A stretch of 51,078 nucleotides of DNA from an uncultured Pleomorphomonas sp. (GCA_937868725.1 CALMMQ010000116.1:1-51078); one strand, 5' to 3'. Shown: positions 25,003 to 34,292, counted from the first letter of the stretch. The notes: generated from the sequence alone by a model not told the origin. Program-made: numbers and translations.

Positions 25003-26241
25003 TTACCCATCGACACCTAGAGCGCGGTAGAGGTCGAGCATGCCCTGGCGATAGCGGGCGGCGGAGAAGGCATCGGCCACCCAGGCGCGACCGGCCGTGC
25101 CCATGCCGGCCCGTGTCGCCGGCGACAGCGTCGCCATGTCGGCCAGCGCCGTCGCCAGACACTCGGCGGCGGCCGGCGGCGTCAGCAGGCCGGTCTCGCC
25201 CGGCCGGATCATCTCGGGAATGCCGCCGATGGCGGTGCCGATCACCGGCCGGCCGAGGGCGTAGGCTTCGAGCAGGCTGATGGGAGCGTTCTCGTACCAT
25301 TCCGACGGCAGCACCAGCGCCAGCGACTGACCGATCAGCCGATGCAGCGCCTCACCGGCGAGGTAGCCGGCAAAGCGCACGTCGGCACCGGTCGTCTCGG
25401 CCAGCCGGCGCAGCGCCGCCTCCTCGGGGCCGGTGCCGGCGATGACCAGCCGCTGGCCGGCGAGAGCGGTCGCGCGGATCAGCGTGTCGAGGCCCTTTTC
25501 CGGCGCCAGCCGACCGGCGAAGACGAAATAGTCGCTCTCGTCCCAGCGCTGGGCGTAGCCGGTCACGTCGATGAAGTTCGGGATGTGCACCATGCGCTCG
25601 CGCGGCCAGCCCCACTCGGCCAGCTTGTCGCGGTAGAAGGCACTCGGCACGACGAAGCGGTCGACCTTGTCGCGGTAGAGGCCGAGCACGGTCTGCGTCA
25701 GCGTCTCGGCCAGGATGACGGCCGACAGCAGCGTCGAGCCCTTGATGCAGCGGTGGCGCAGCACGTTGAACACGTGGCCGCCGCGGCAGTCTTCGCAGAC
25801 CTGGCCCTGCCGCAGCATCTTGTAGGCCGGGCAGGCAATCTTGAGGTCGTGCAGCGTCAGTACCGTCGGCACCCCGGCCGCCCGCAGCGTGGCGAAGATG
25901 GCCGGCGACAGGTGGTGATAGACGTTGTGGGCGTGGGCGACGGCGGGCTGCGTCCGCTCGATCAGCGCCTTGAGGCGCCGCCGCGCCTCGAAGGAATAGA
26001 TAACGCTCGCCGCCTGGCCGACGCGGCGCGCCAGACTGGCCGGTTCGCCGAACTCGATCTCCGACACGAAATACGCCGACCACGGCGACGGCTCGTTGCG
26101 CCCGTGCTGCATGGCGAAGGGCACGACGTCCCAATCGAGGCGACGGAACATCTCCATGTGGTCGAAGAACACCGCCTCGGCGCCGCCGCGGCGATAGAAG
26201 TAGTTGTTGATCGCCAGCAGGCGCCGGGCCGGCACGTTCAT
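25003..26241 (-). CDS. Glycosyltransferase family 4
   Basis: 412 residues. The N-domain starts LLAINNYFYRRGGAEAVFFDHMEMFRR. VPTVLTLHDLKIACPAYKML is followed by a Cys-rich loop (CEDCRGGHVFNVLRHRCIKGS), common in GT4 enzymes of this branch. The C-domain has FAGRLAPEKGLDTLIRA and the donor-site PSEWYENAPISLLEAYALGRPVIGT. It is a cytosolic or peripheral membrane sugar transferase in polysaccharide repeat-unit synthesis. ATG 26241 overlaps the stop of the deacetylase gene by 4 bp (ATGA), showing translational coupling. Confidence 0.9.
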   Translation of the reverse strand: MNVPARRLLAINNYFYRRGGAEAVFFDHMEMFRRLDWDVVPFAMQHGRNEPSPWSAYFVSEIEFGEPASLARRVGQAASVIYSFEARRRLKALIERTQPAVAHAHNVYHHLSPAIFATLRAAGVPTVLTLHDLKIACPAYKMLRQGQVCEDCRGGHVFNVLRHRCIKGSTLLSAVILAETLTQTVLGLYRDKVDRFVVPSAFYRDKLAEWGWPRERMVHIPNFIDVTGYAQRWDESDYFVFAGRLAPEKGLDTLIRATALAGQRLVIAGTGPEEAALRRLAETTGADVRFAGYLAGEALHRLIGQSLALVLPSEWYENAPISLLEAYALGRPVIGTAIGGIPEMIRPGETGLLTPPAAAECLATALADMATLSPATRAGMGTAGRAWVADAFSAARYRQGMLDLYRALGVDG

Positions 26242-27026
26242 CGGCCGGTCCGCCAGCCAAAGCGATCGAGGGCGGCGGCGACGGTCAGGATGTCGCAGCC
26301 GCGCTGCCGGGCGTGGCCGACGATGGCCTCCAGTTCCTCGGGGCGACAGCCAAAGCGCGTCGGCCGGTCGGCAACGTCGTGGGTGACGAAGATCAGCCAG
26401 CCGGGACGGGCGACGAGGTCGTCGACCCAGGCCAGCGCCGGTCCGAGGTCGCCGTCGACGACGTGGATCTCCACCGCCTTCAGCATGACCGGATCGGTCG
26501 GCCCGCGATTGATCGCCTCGCCGCCGGCCCGGCAACTGCGGTAGCGGCGCCTGAGCCGGGCGCGGGCCGGTGGCCAGGCGGCGTTGTAGGGAAAGGCGAA
26601 GTCGAACGGCCGGCCGGCGGCCCCGGCGGCGGCGAGAAAGGCGGCATTGCGATCGAGATCGGTCGCGAGCTCGCGGCCCGTCAGTGCCCGCACGTGGCGG
26701 TGCGAAAAGGTGTGGCAGCCAAGCTCATGACCGCGCCGGACGAGTTCGGCGCAGCCGTCGGGCGAAATCAGCGTGCGCTCGCGTTCGACGAGGCCGGCGA
26801 GACCGCCGGAGATGTAGAAGGTGCCGCGACCGCTCTGGCGCTCGAGGATGTCGGCACCGTGGCGCAGAGCGCTGTCGGGCACATCATCGAAGGTGAAGGA
26901 GACCAGCGGCCGGTCCATCGGCACGGTGAGGGGCGTCGAGGCAAAGCGCCAGATCAGCCGGTTGGCGAGGCGATCGACATAACCGCCGAGCTTGCGCGCC
27001 AGATCACCCACGGACACCTCCCCCAT
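26238..27026 (-). CDS. Polysaccharide deacetylase (NodB/CE4 domain)
   Basis: About 262 residues. CE4 motif 1 is SFTFDDVPDSA (metal-binding Asp pair), motif 2 HTFSHRHV (His-x3-His), and a later motif FVTHDVADRP supplies the distal His. It should remove acetyl groups from N-acetylhexosamines of a glycan or precursor. There is no clear signal peptide. The start is ambiguous: ATG 27026 has no ribosome site, whereas GTG 27011 follows GGGAGG at good spacing. Both overlap the end of the polymerase/ligase gene (stop at 27004), so translation is probably coupled. Confidence 0.85.
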   Translation of the reverse strand: MGEVSVGDLARKLGGYVDRLANRLIWRFASTPLTVPMDRPLVSFTFDDVPDSALRHGADILERQSGRGTFYISGGLAGLVERERTLISPDGCAELVRRGHELGCHTFSHRHVRALTGRELATDLDRNAAFLAAAGAAGRPFDFAFPYNAAWPPARARLRRRYRSCRAGGEAINRGPTDPVMLKAVEIHVVDGDLGPALAWVDDLVARPGWLIFVTHDVADRPTRFGCRPEELEAIVGHARQRGCDILTVAAALDRFGWRTGR

Positions 27027-28329
27027 TCGCCGTCGCAGCGGCCGGCGCCACCAGCACGGCGCCCGACTGCAGGCGCAAACCATAGATGGAAAAGATGAAT
27101 GCAAACCAAAGTACGCTGCCGCCTTCGTAGAACAGGCTTTCGAGGCCGGCGTTGAACATGGCGTATAGCCAGATCTGGGTATAGAGGCGGGTCAGCGGCG
27201 TGTGGCGGTTCTCCGGCCGGAGGGCGGCGTAGCGGCGGAGCGGCAGGATGATTAGCCACAGCACCGTCAGCAGCAGACCGGGCAGGCCGGCGGCCAGGGC
27301 GATGTCGAGGTAGGAGTTGTGGCCGTTCTCGGCGTCCACCGCCCAGGTCTCGACCGAACCGCCGCTGTAGACCAGTTCCGGTGTCTGCCAGAAGGCGTGG
27401 AAACCGTAGCCGGTGATGGGGTGGCGGGCGAGCGCGGTGAAGGCGAAGCGCCAGATATCGGCACGGTTGGTGAAGGTGGCATCGATGCCGAAGCTGGCGA
27501 TGAGGTCGCTGAGCGGCTTGATCACCGCCGCCCCGACGGTCAGCAGGTTGAACAGCGCCACGCCGCCGACGACGATCGGCAGGCGCAGGACCGGCAAGCG
27601 CTCGAAGGCCAGCGCCACGAGCACGGTGGCGGGCAGCATGGCCGTCGCCGTCTTGCCGCCGGTGTGGGCGAGGAAGACCACCGACAGCACCAGGATGGCG
27701 GCGCCGGCAAGCCGCGACCAGGCACTCCAGGCGTAGAGGCCGACGAAGGCGGCCAGCACCATGGCGGCGGCGGCGCTGTTCTTGTGCGGGAAATGGCCGC
27801 GCCAGAAGCCGGCGTTCATCGGCTCGCGCAGTTCCGAAGCCTGATGGATCGACAGCGTCGGCAGGAAGATGACGCCGTAATAGGCCACGGCCAGCATGAC
27901 CAGCACGCAGGCGCCGGTCAACCTGGCGAACTGGCGCTCGGAGGCCGGCAGCAGCAGGAACACCGAAGCATTGATCGCCACCATCAGCGCCAGGATGATG
28001 CCCTTGACGCCGAGTTCGGGATGGACGGAGGCGGCGGAGGTGTAGAGCAGCCAGGCGAACAACGGCAGCAGCAGGGCGCGCGGCGCCAGCATGATGGCGC
28101 GCAGATCGTGGCGGTAGCCGTGGAGGAGAATGCCGGCGAACAGACCGAGCGTGACGATCTGGTTAAGGCGATTGGAGGCGCCGGCCGACGGATCGAAGAC
28201 GCTGTCGCCGGTCAGGTCGACGAACGGCGACAGGCTGATCCAGTAGAACAGCGACAGGGCCACGAACAGCGCCGCGGCGAGGCCGAAGGCGTCCTGCCGA
28301 TCCGTGGGGGGGACTGTGGGCTCGGACAT
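27004..28329 (-). CDS. O-antigen ligase/polymerase family membrane protein (ExoQ/Wzy-like)
   Basis: 441-residue polytopic membrane protein with about ten hydrophobic segments. The conserved Wzy_C region carries FTNRADIWRFAFTALARHPITGYGFHAFW and the AENGHNSYLDIALAAGLPG motif, where Arg and His residues are typical of this family. It should polymerise lipid-linked repeat units at the periplasmic side of the inner membrane. It lies 15 bp after the chain-length regulator gene on the same strand, forming the Wzz-Wzy pair expected in a Wzx/Wzy-dependent cluster. Confidence 0.9.
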   Translation of the reverse strand: MSEPTVPPTDRQDAFGLAAALFVALSLFYWISLSPFVDLTGDSVFDPSAGASNRLNQIVTLGLFAGILLHGYRHDLRAIMLAPRALLLPLFAWLLYTSAASVHPELGVKGIILALMVAINASVFLLLPASERQFARLTGACVLVMLAVAYYGVIFLPTLSIHQASELREPMNAGFWRGHFPHKNSAAAAMVLAAFVGLYAWSAWSRLAGAAILVLSVVFLAHTGGKTATAMLPATVLVALAFERLPVLRLPIVVGGVALFNLLTVGAAVIKPLSDLIASFGIDATFTNRADIWRFAFTALARHPITGYGFHAFWQTPELVYSGGSVETWAVDAENGHNSYLDIALAAGLPGLLLTVLWLIILPLRRYAALRPENRHTPLTRLYTQIWLYAMFNAGLESLFYEGGSVLWFAFIFSIYGLRLQSGAVLVAPAAATANGGGVRG

Positions 28330-28344
28330 CGGCGCCGGCCCGCG

Positions 28345-29925
28345 TCAGCGCGCCGGGCCGGGCCGGCGCAGGAACGACCACAGGCCGAACAGCAGCGCCA
28401 GCGCCGTGCCGACCGCCAACCCGCCGATGCCGCCGAGGGCCAGCAGGATCAGCGTGCGCGGCGGCCAGATCGGCGCCTGCGGCGGCATGGCCGGCGAGAT
28501 GACGCGCACGTTGGTGGCGTCGATGCCCTGCCGCTCGGCCACCTCGCGGGCGCGCGTCAGATAGGTCTGGTACATGCCGGCCTTGACCGAGGCGTCGCGT
28601 TCGAGATCGCGCAGCATCACCTGGGCATCGTAGTCGGCGAAGACGGTGGCGCTCTTGTCGCTGGCCTTGGCCGTCAGCTTGTCGACGGTGGCACGCTGCT
28701 TGGCGAGATCGGAGGCGGCCACCTCGGCGAGGCGGCGGGCTTCGCGCGTCATGGCCGTCTCAAGGGCGTCACTCTCGCTGCGGGCGGTCACCAGGCGTGG
28801 ATGGCGCGGACCATAGGTCAGGCCGAGGGCGCTGATCTGCTGCTGCAACGCGTCGTACTGGTCGCGCAGGCTGGTCATGGTCGGCGAATCGAGGGCCGGA
28901 GCGCCGGCCGGCCGGCGGCTGGCCAGCGCATCCTCGATCTGGCGGTAGCGGCTTTCGGCCTCGATCAGCCGCTGCTGGGCGTCGAGAACCTGAGTGTTGA
29001 TCTCGTTGGTCTGCTGGTTGCTCGCCAACTCGCCGTTGGTCGAGCGCAGGCCGTGGGCGCGCCGGAAGTCCTCGACCTTGCGTTCGGCCTCGGTGACGTC
29101 GGCGCGCAAGGCATCGAGGCGATCCTTGAGGTTCTGCGCCAGCCGGCCGGCACTCTCGGCGTCGGACTGCGACAGCTCGGCCTGGAAAGCGGCGACGATG
29201 GCGTCGGAAAGTGCGATGGCCTTGGGCGGGCTCGCCGCCCAGACGCCGAGCGCCACGACAAACGACCGTTCCTCGCGCTTGGCGACGACGCGTTCGTCGA
29301 GGGCGCGCAGGGCGGCAAGGCGGGCACCGTCGGCGTCGACGGTCTTGGGGAAGAAGAAGGCCTTGAGGCGGCCGATGGCGCCGGGATCGGCAAACTCGCG
29401 ATCGTGAACGAGGTCGAGCTTGTCGACGACGCGGGCCAACACGTTGCGCGAGGTGAGAACCCGCAGCTTGCTCTCCACCTCGAGCAGTTGGGCGTCGCGC
29501 TGCGGACTGACGGTGAACACGTCGTTGGTGACGACGTTGAGGCTGGCCGGATCGACGATGAGGTCGGTGAACACCTGATAGCGCGGGCTGGCCGTCATGG
29601 CGTAGAGCGCCGCAGCGGCAAGACCGAGGATCAGGCCGATGACCATCCACTTGACGCCGGCGCCAAGCCAGCGCAGCAGCAGGTCGAGGCCAATGCGGTC
29701 GAGCCGGCCAAAGCCGGGGAAGCGCTGACTGAGGCCTGCCAGCGCCGAGGGCTCTGCAGCGGGCGGCGGCTCGACCGGCTCAGCGGCGACGATGACGGCA
29801 GGCGGGGCGGCGGCGACCGGCGGCGCCTCGACGAGCGAGCGGTCGAAGACGACAACCGGTGCGCCGGCCGATCGGTCGGGCCGGCGCGGGTCCTGCCGCA
29901 GATCCAGTTGGCTCGCTCTGTACAT
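28345..29925 (-). CDS. Polysaccharide chain-length/co-polymerase protein (Wzz/GumC-like)
   Basis: About 526 residues. A proline- and alanine-rich cytosolic N-terminus precedes the first membrane segment (VKWMVIGLILGLAAAALYAM). A periplasmic region then begins with SPRYQVFTDLIVDP and contains long coiled-coil helices (about 230-400). The second membrane helix is near the C-terminus (LILLALGGIGGLAVGTALALLFGLW). No Walker motifs or tyrosine tail are present, so a separate kinase would be needed. ATG 29925 is chosen; an in-frame TTG at 29997 gives 24 more residues of no known domain. It controls chain length and export of the polymer. Confidence 0.87.
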   Translation of the reverse strand: MYRASQLDLRQDPRRPDRSAGAPVVVFDRSLVEAPPVAAAPPAVIVAAEPVEPPPAAEPSALAGLSQRFPGFGRLDRIGLDLLLRWLGAGVKWMVIGLILGLAAAALYAMTASPRYQVFTDLIVDPASLNVVTNDVFTVSPQRDAQLLEVESKLRVLTSRNVLARVVDKLDLVHDREFADPGAIGRLKAFFFPKTVDADGARLAALRALDERVVAKREERSFVVALGVWAASPPKAIALSDAIVAAFQAELSQSDAESAGRLAQNLKDRLDALRADVTEAERKVEDFRRAHGLRSTNGELASNQQTNEINTQVLDAQQRLIEAESRYRQIEDALASRRPAGAPALDSPTMTSLRDQYDALQQQISALGLTYGPRHPRLVTARSESDALETAMTREARRLAEVAASDLAKQRATVDKLTAKASDKSATVFADYDAQVMLRDLERDASVKAGMYQTYLTRAREVAERQGIDATNVRVISPAMPPQAPIWPPRTLILLALGGIGGLAVGTALALLFGLWSFLRRPGPAR

Positions 29926-30035
29926 TCCGCCCGTTTCCGGGGAGACCGCCAACGTCGGTTGGCACGGCCGGCCCGTGTTTCGACTAGGGTCCGACAATGG
30001 GCGTTTACGGTGAATTATTGATTAAGGCGGACCGG

Positions 30036-31157
30036 TCAGAAGTCGTCCAAGAGCCGGCTCCAACTCTCCGAGGCGAGGCCGCCGATGTAGATGTCGCCGT
30101 GACGGGCGGCATCGCGGATGTCGGGGTAGCGAGTGGTCAGGCAGAAGTAGCCGCGGTGGCGGAACCACAGCCAGTTCTGGCGGCCGAGGGCGTTCATGAG
30201 GAAGGGCTGGGCCATGCCGATGGCTACGGCGTAGCCGGCGGCGTCGAGGTCGGCCATGACCTGACGCACCACGTCGTTCTCAAGGCCGGGCAGGCTGACG
30301 ATGTTGAGCACCCGCGCCGCCTGACCGGCCTTGCCGTAGTAGAGCACGGCGCCGATACGGCGGTCGTGCGCATCGGTGACGAGGCGGCAGTGCAGATCAC
30401 CGGCGCAGTGGTTGACGGCGGCCATGCCGAGCAGCCAGCCGACCTCGCCCTCGCCCCAGGCCGGGCGGACGGCGAAGCGCTCGATCATCGGCCGGGCGCA
30501 GTCGAAAAAGGTCGCGAGCGGGGCCTCGCTGCCGCGCGTCGTGCCGGGGGTGGCTGGCCGCAGCGACGGCTTCAGCCGGCGGGCCAGCGGGTCGACCAGC
30601 AGGGCAAGACCGCGGAGCAGCGCCCGCGCCAGACCGGCCTTGTGGGCGCCGGCCCGGACGGCCAGCGCCGCCGCTGGCCGGAACACCCGGTGCCAGTCGA
30701 GGCTCTGGATGGGCAGCACGATGCCGCCGCCGGCGGCGAAATGGTCGGCGCTGACAGGCGCGGCATTGTCGGAGAACGCCAGTTCCTGGCTGCGGGCCCG
30801 GACGCTGAGGCCGATGCGGGCGGCGCCGTGGGCGCCGTCGCCCTCGAGCGCCATGAACGAGCACAACAACCGGGCAACGACCGGCCGCCCCACGGCCATG
30901 AACTGCATCGGCACGGCCAGCAGCGCGGCGGTGATGCCCTCCGGCCCTTCGTAGACGACACCGCCGGTCTCGGCGCTATAGAGCGGGCTGCCGAACGACA
31001 GCGCCTCGACGTAGGCGGAGAAGTCGGCGGCGGCCGGACTGTCGCGGTGGCGAAAGACGTGGGTGAACAGTCGGGCGACGGCGGCGATGTCGTCGCGGCG
31101 CAGGGCGCGCAGACCGTAGTGCCGTCCGCCGGCCGCTTCCGGGGTGCCGTTGCGCAT
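30036..31157 (-). CDS. GNAT-like acyltransferase of the exopolysaccharide cluster (copy 1)
   Basis: 373 residues. The N-terminal half resembles a GNAT fold (LRRDDIAAVARLFTHVFRHRD; AARIGLSVRARSQELAFSD), and a second related half begins near FAVRPAWGEGEVGWLLGM. It is homologous along its length to the protein at 32812-33924: both share the SLDWxxxxRPAA, FAVRPAW and (L/F)xYY blocks. ATG 31157 shares a base with the flippase stop (TGATG), so translation is coupled. An acyl-transfer role on the polysaccharide or its lipid intermediate is inference from the family and location. Confidence 0.75.
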   Translation of the reverse strand: MRNGTPEAAGGRHYGLRALRRDDIAAVARLFTHVFRHRDSPAAADFSAYVEALSFGSPLYSAETGGVVYEGPEGITAALLAVPMQFMAVGRPVVARLLCSFMALEGDGAHGAARIGLSVRARSQELAFSDNAAPVSADHFAAGGGIVLPIQSLDWHRVFRPAAALAVRAGAHKAGLARALLRGLALLVDPLARRLKPSLRPATPGTTRGSEAPLATFFDCARPMIERFAVRPAWGEGEVGWLLGMAAVNHCAGDLHCRLVTDAHDRRIGAVLYYGKAGQAARVLNIVSLPGLENDVVRQVMADLDAAGYAVAIGMAQPFLMNALGRQNWLWFRHRGYFCLTTRYPDIRDAARHGDIYIGGLASESWSRLLDDF

Positions 31158-32467
31158 CAGACCGCGCCCTCCCCGGTGGCCGCGAACGCCAGCCGGCGGT
31201 CGCTGCGTACCACCGCCACCAGCGCCGTCCAGGCGACGACGACCATGGCGATCTCGATGACGTAGAATGAAATGAAGGCGCCGGTGGCGCCGTCCAGCCA
31301 GATGGCGGCGGCGGTGACGGCCGTGCCGATGATGCTGCCGCCAGCCATGACGGCGGCGCGCACCGGATGGTGGCCGGAGGCGCCGAGCGCCTCGAGGGCC
31401 ACCGCCCAGATGGCCATGGGCACCACCACCCAGCAGAGAACGCGGACGAAGGCGACGAGCGAGACGTAGTCGTGACCGAAGAGGTGGGGCAACACCGGTG
31501 CCAGCACGGCGACGGTGACGGCGGCGGCGATGCTGATCGCCGTGGCAGCCATCAGCACCTTGCGCACCCGGTCGAAAGCGTGATGCAGCCCGGCCGCCGC
31601 GGCCCGGGCGGAGCCGGCGTAGATCAGCCGGTTGAGGGCCTCGACCGACAGGTAGCTCGAATCGAGCATGCGGCGGGCCACCGAATAGCTGGCCATGATC
31701 TCGGCCGAGCCGACGACGGAAAGCACCAGCAGATCGACGTTCTGGCGCGCAGCGCGCAGGATGAACGGGATGGAGAACAGCAGGCCCTGGCGCAGTTCCT
31801 CGCGAACGATGGCGTAGCGGGGGCGGCCGAGACCGGCCAGCGCCCGGGCGCAGCCGAGGGCGACGACGACATGGATGGCGAACTGCCAGACGGCCCAGCC
31901 GGCCACCGTCGACACGCCGCAGACGACGCAGGCGACGACCGCCGCCGCCGTGCGGGCCAGGGCAAAGCCGACCACGACCTTGTTGGCGGCGGCAAAGTTC
32001 ATGTGAGCGAGAAACACCTGTTCGGTGAAGACGATCACCCGCACCAGCACGATGTTGGTGGCCATCATCAGCGCCATGACGGCGACGTTGGCGATCGGGC
32101 CGGCGGCGAGGGTGAAATAGAACGGCAGCACGATGGTGCCGAGCAACGTCAGCGCGGCGCCGCTGGCCGCCGTCAGGATGATGTTGTGGCCGAGCATCAC
32201 CGGGTACATCGACCGGTCCTGGGCGACGCGGCGGACCAGGCACTCCATGGCGCCGACACCGCAGAGGTGAACGGCGATGCTGGCGATGGCGGTGACGGCG
32301 ACGAACAGGCTGAACTCGTCGACACCCAGCCAGCGGGCCAGGATGGCGAACGTCACGAGCTGAGCCAGCGAACCGATGATCAGGCTGCCGCCCGAGGCGG
32401 CGTAGGACAACGCCAGCGACAGCAGCGATCGACGCTCATGCGATGCCGTGAGAACCTTGAAGACCAC
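31157..32467 (-). CDS. Polysaccharide flippase (Wzx/MATE-like)
   Basis: 436-residue membrane protein with about twelve hydrophobic segments. The first reads LSYAASGGSLIIGSLAQLVTFAILARWLGVDEFSLFVA, the typical start of the polysaccharide transporter family. It should flip lipid-linked repeat units across the inner membrane to the polymerase. The start is GTG 32467 with AAGGG six bases upstream; no suitable ATG is near. It is the first gene of the long leftward operon and is coupled to the GNAT-like gene after it. Confidence 0.9.
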   Translation of the reverse strand: MVFKVLTASHERRSLLSLALSYAASGGSLIIGSLAQLVTFAILARWLGVDEFSLFVAVTAIASIAVHLCGVGAMECLVRRVAQDRSMYPVMLGHNIILTAASGAALTLLGTIVLPFYFTLAAGPIANVAVMALMMATNIVLVRVIVFTEQVFLAHMNFAAANKVVVGFALARTAAAVVACVVCGVSTVAGWAVWQFAIHVVVALGCARALAGLGRPRYAIVREELRQGLLFSIPFILRAARQNVDLLVLSVVGSAEIMASYSVARRMLDSSYLSVEALNRLIYAGSARAAAAGLHHAFDRVRKVLMAATAISIAAAVTVAVLAPVLPHLFGHDYVSLVAFVRVLCWVVVPMAIWAVALEALGASGHHPVRAAVMAGGSIIGTAVTAAAIWLDGATGAFISFYVIEIAMVVVAWTALVAVVRSDRRLAFAATGEGAV

Positions 32468-32811
32468 GCCACCCTTCCCGCCTTGTGCCGGTGATGGGCC
32501 GACCGGGCCAGCGAGACGATCGCCGGCGCGGCCGCGGGTTCACCAAGCCTTGCGCACCCGGCTTCCGATTGCTTCGCAACGGAATCCGAAAACCTATCGG
32601 ACCATAAGGGCGACGAATGAATTGGCGGTTAAGGCAGGGCCCGGCGGCGCTTAATGGTTGCTTTACCGACGCTGTATAGTCATTTGCAACAAGAGCGACG
32701 CCGGTGAAGCCAGGCGCCGGCGGCGATGGTCGCCCGCCGCCGCCCGACCTCGACCGGAAGCTTCGCATCCCGCCGCCGCTGCGGGCGAACACAGCCCGGG
32801 ACGCGCCAATC
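32468..32811. promoter_or_regulatory. Divergent promoter region between flippase and GNAT copy 2
   Basis: The 344-bp interval separates the leftward exopolysaccharide operon from the rightward GNAT-like gene. A good -10 hexamer TATAGT lies on the plus strand at 32675-32680 with a weak upstream -35 (TTAATG, 18-bp spacing). The stretch 32555-32700 is AT-richer than its surroundings. An in-frame GTG at 32704 could extend the GNAT gene, but no homology supports it. I find no other gene here. Confidence 0.45.
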
Positions 32812-33924
32812 ATGGGTGATATCCGACCAGCCGCGCCGAGCGATCTTCCCGAGATCGCCGCCATGTTCCAGAGGGTCTTCCGCAAGGCGGCGCAGGCTGG
32901 CGGCGTGCCGCTCGCCCGGCATCTCGGCCGGCACTATTTCGAGGCGCCCGGCTGCGAAGCCAACATCGGTCCGCTCGTCCATGTCGGCGACGGCGGCCAC
33001 ATCACCGGCTTCGTCGGCGTCAACGCCTTGCCCATGGTCCATGACGGCCGGCCGCTGCGCGCCGCCATCTGCGGCTCGTTCATGGTCGAGGGCCGGGAAA
33101 AGGACCCCTACGCCGGCGCCCGCCTGATGAAGGCCATGCTGGCAGGACCGCAAGACGTGACATTCAGCGAGACGGCGAGCGAGGTGTCCACGGACATGTG
33201 GACGCGGCTGCGCGGCATCGTGCTGCGCCGCCACAGCCTCGACTGGATCAAGATCATCCGCCCGGCCGCCTTCGGCATCGACGCGGCGGCGAGCCGCTTG
33301 CCGCTGCTGGCGCCGCTGGGCGGACTGGCGCGGCCGCTCGACAACTGGTTGCTGCGGCGTCAGGACGACGGCGCCCCGCATTGGAGCAGCGCCGCGGCCA
33401 GCCCGGCGCCGGGGCGGCGCTTCGCCGTCGAGGTGGTCGGCGTCAGCGACTTCGCCGCGCTGATCGAGCCGCTGCTGGCCGGCTTTGCCGTCCGTCCGGC
33501 CTGGACCGGCGGCCAGCTCGACCACATCCTGGCCGAAGCCTTGGACAAGCCCGCCTACGGCGAGCCGATCCTGGCCGCCGTGCGGGCACCGGGCGGAGCG
33601 ACGGTCGGGGCCTTCTTCTACTATCGGGCGCGGGGACGCATCGGCCGGGTGCTGCAGGTGCTGGCCCGCCCTGGGCAGGAGGGCGCCGTCATCGCGGCGC
33701 TGATCACCGACGCGGCGCAACGGGGCGTCGCCGGCCTGCGCGGCCGCACCCAACCGGCGCTGATCGGCGCCATGATCGGCCGCCGCATCGGCTTCGTCCA
33801 CGTGGCCTCGACCGTCATGCATTCGCGCCATCGCGAACTGATCGACGCTTTCACGACCGGCGCCGGCTTCGTCAACGGCCTCGTCGGCGAGGAGTGGAGC
33901 GCCATCGTCGGCGGCCGCTACTGA
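32812..33924 (+). CDS. GNAT-like acyltransferase of the exopolysaccharide cluster (copy 2)
   Basis: 370 residues from ATG 32812. It begins DIRPAAPSDLPEIAAMFQRVFRKAAQ, a GNAT-type N-terminus, and continues GHITGFVGVNALPMVHDGRPLRAAICGSFMVE. A second half starts near FAVRPAWTGGQLDHILAEAL. It shares the ordered blocks SLDWIKIIRPAA, FAVRPAW and FFYY with the protein at 30036-31157 on the other strand, so the two are old paralogues. It stands alone on the plus strand beside the flippase. Its target is not known; modification of the polysaccharide or its precursor is inferred from context only. Confidence 0.76.
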   Translation: MGDIRPAAPSDLPEIAAMFQRVFRKAAQAGGVPLARHLGRHYFEAPGCEANIGPLVHVGDGGHITGFVGVNALPMVHDGRPLRAAICGSFMVEGREKDPYAGARLMKAMLAGPQDVTFSETASEVSTDMWTRLRGIVLRRHSLDWIKIIRPAAFGIDAAASRLPLLAPLGGLARPLDNWLLRRQDDGAPHWSSAAASPAPGRRFAVEVVGVSDFAALIEPLLAGFAVRPAWTGGQLDHILAEALDKPAYGEPILAAVRAPGGATVGAFFYYRARGRIGRVLQVLARPGQEGAVIAALITDAAQRGVAGLRGRTQPALIGAMIGRRIGFVHVASTVMHSRHRELIDAFTTGAGFVNGLVGEEWSAIVGGRY

Positions 33925-33941
33925 GGCCGGCGGATTTCACC

Positions 33942-33976
33942 CTGTCATTTTGTTCAAGGATCGATGAAAATGACAG
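33942..33976. repeat. Perfect 10-bp inverted repeat after GNAT copy 2
   Basis: CTGTCATTTT (33942-33951) and AAAATGACAG (33967-33976) are exactly complementary across a 15-nt loop, 18 bp after the stop codon of the GNAT-like gene. The same decamer recurs at 34237-34246. It could be a 3'-end hairpin or a binding site; the third copy argues for the latter. Confidence 0.65.
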
Positions 33977-34105
33977 CGTGCGCTGGCCGCTGAACGGCTG
34001 GATCGTCGCTCGCCGCTTTTTTCGATGTCCCGCCGGTCAGAATGATGGTTTTTCTCTTATTTATCAGCTTGTTATAACGACATTTCTACTTAAGTCTATA
34101 TGACA

Positions 34106-34130
34106 GGAAAGCGCTTGCGCAAGCGTTTGC
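34106..34130. promoter_or_regulatory. LacI-type operator candidate upstream of the importer operon
   Basis: The stretch contains the perfect 14-bp palindrome CGCTTGCGCAAGCG (34112-34125), flanked by AAAG and TTTG. It follows directly on the AT-rich promoter-like segment, as expected of a repressor or catabolite-type site. Its likely ligands are the LacI-family proteins of the window, especially the one at 42402-43412. Confidence 0.55.
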
Positions 34131-34292
34131 TTCTGCTATCTTGACGCCATGGATAGCCCGTAGGGAGACGGGCAACAGCAAAGCCTCGCTACACCGCCCC
34201 CCCTGGAAGCGCCGTTGCATAACGCGGCGCCAAGCGCTGTCATTTTGGCGTCTGAACCGGAGCGGCGACGAGGCAAGGGAGGAGCCGCCAAC

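Noticed and set aside
27004-27026. Frameshift or error where the deacetylase start overlaps the polymerase gene
   Set aside because: The overlap is short, both stop and start signals are sensible, and overlapping genes of this kind are common in the same operon.
30036-32243. A single frame that would join the GNAT gene to the region of the flippase
   Set aside because: Only the part from ATG 31157 has protein similarity. The upstream part reads the flippase gene out of frame and is arginine- and glycine-rich.
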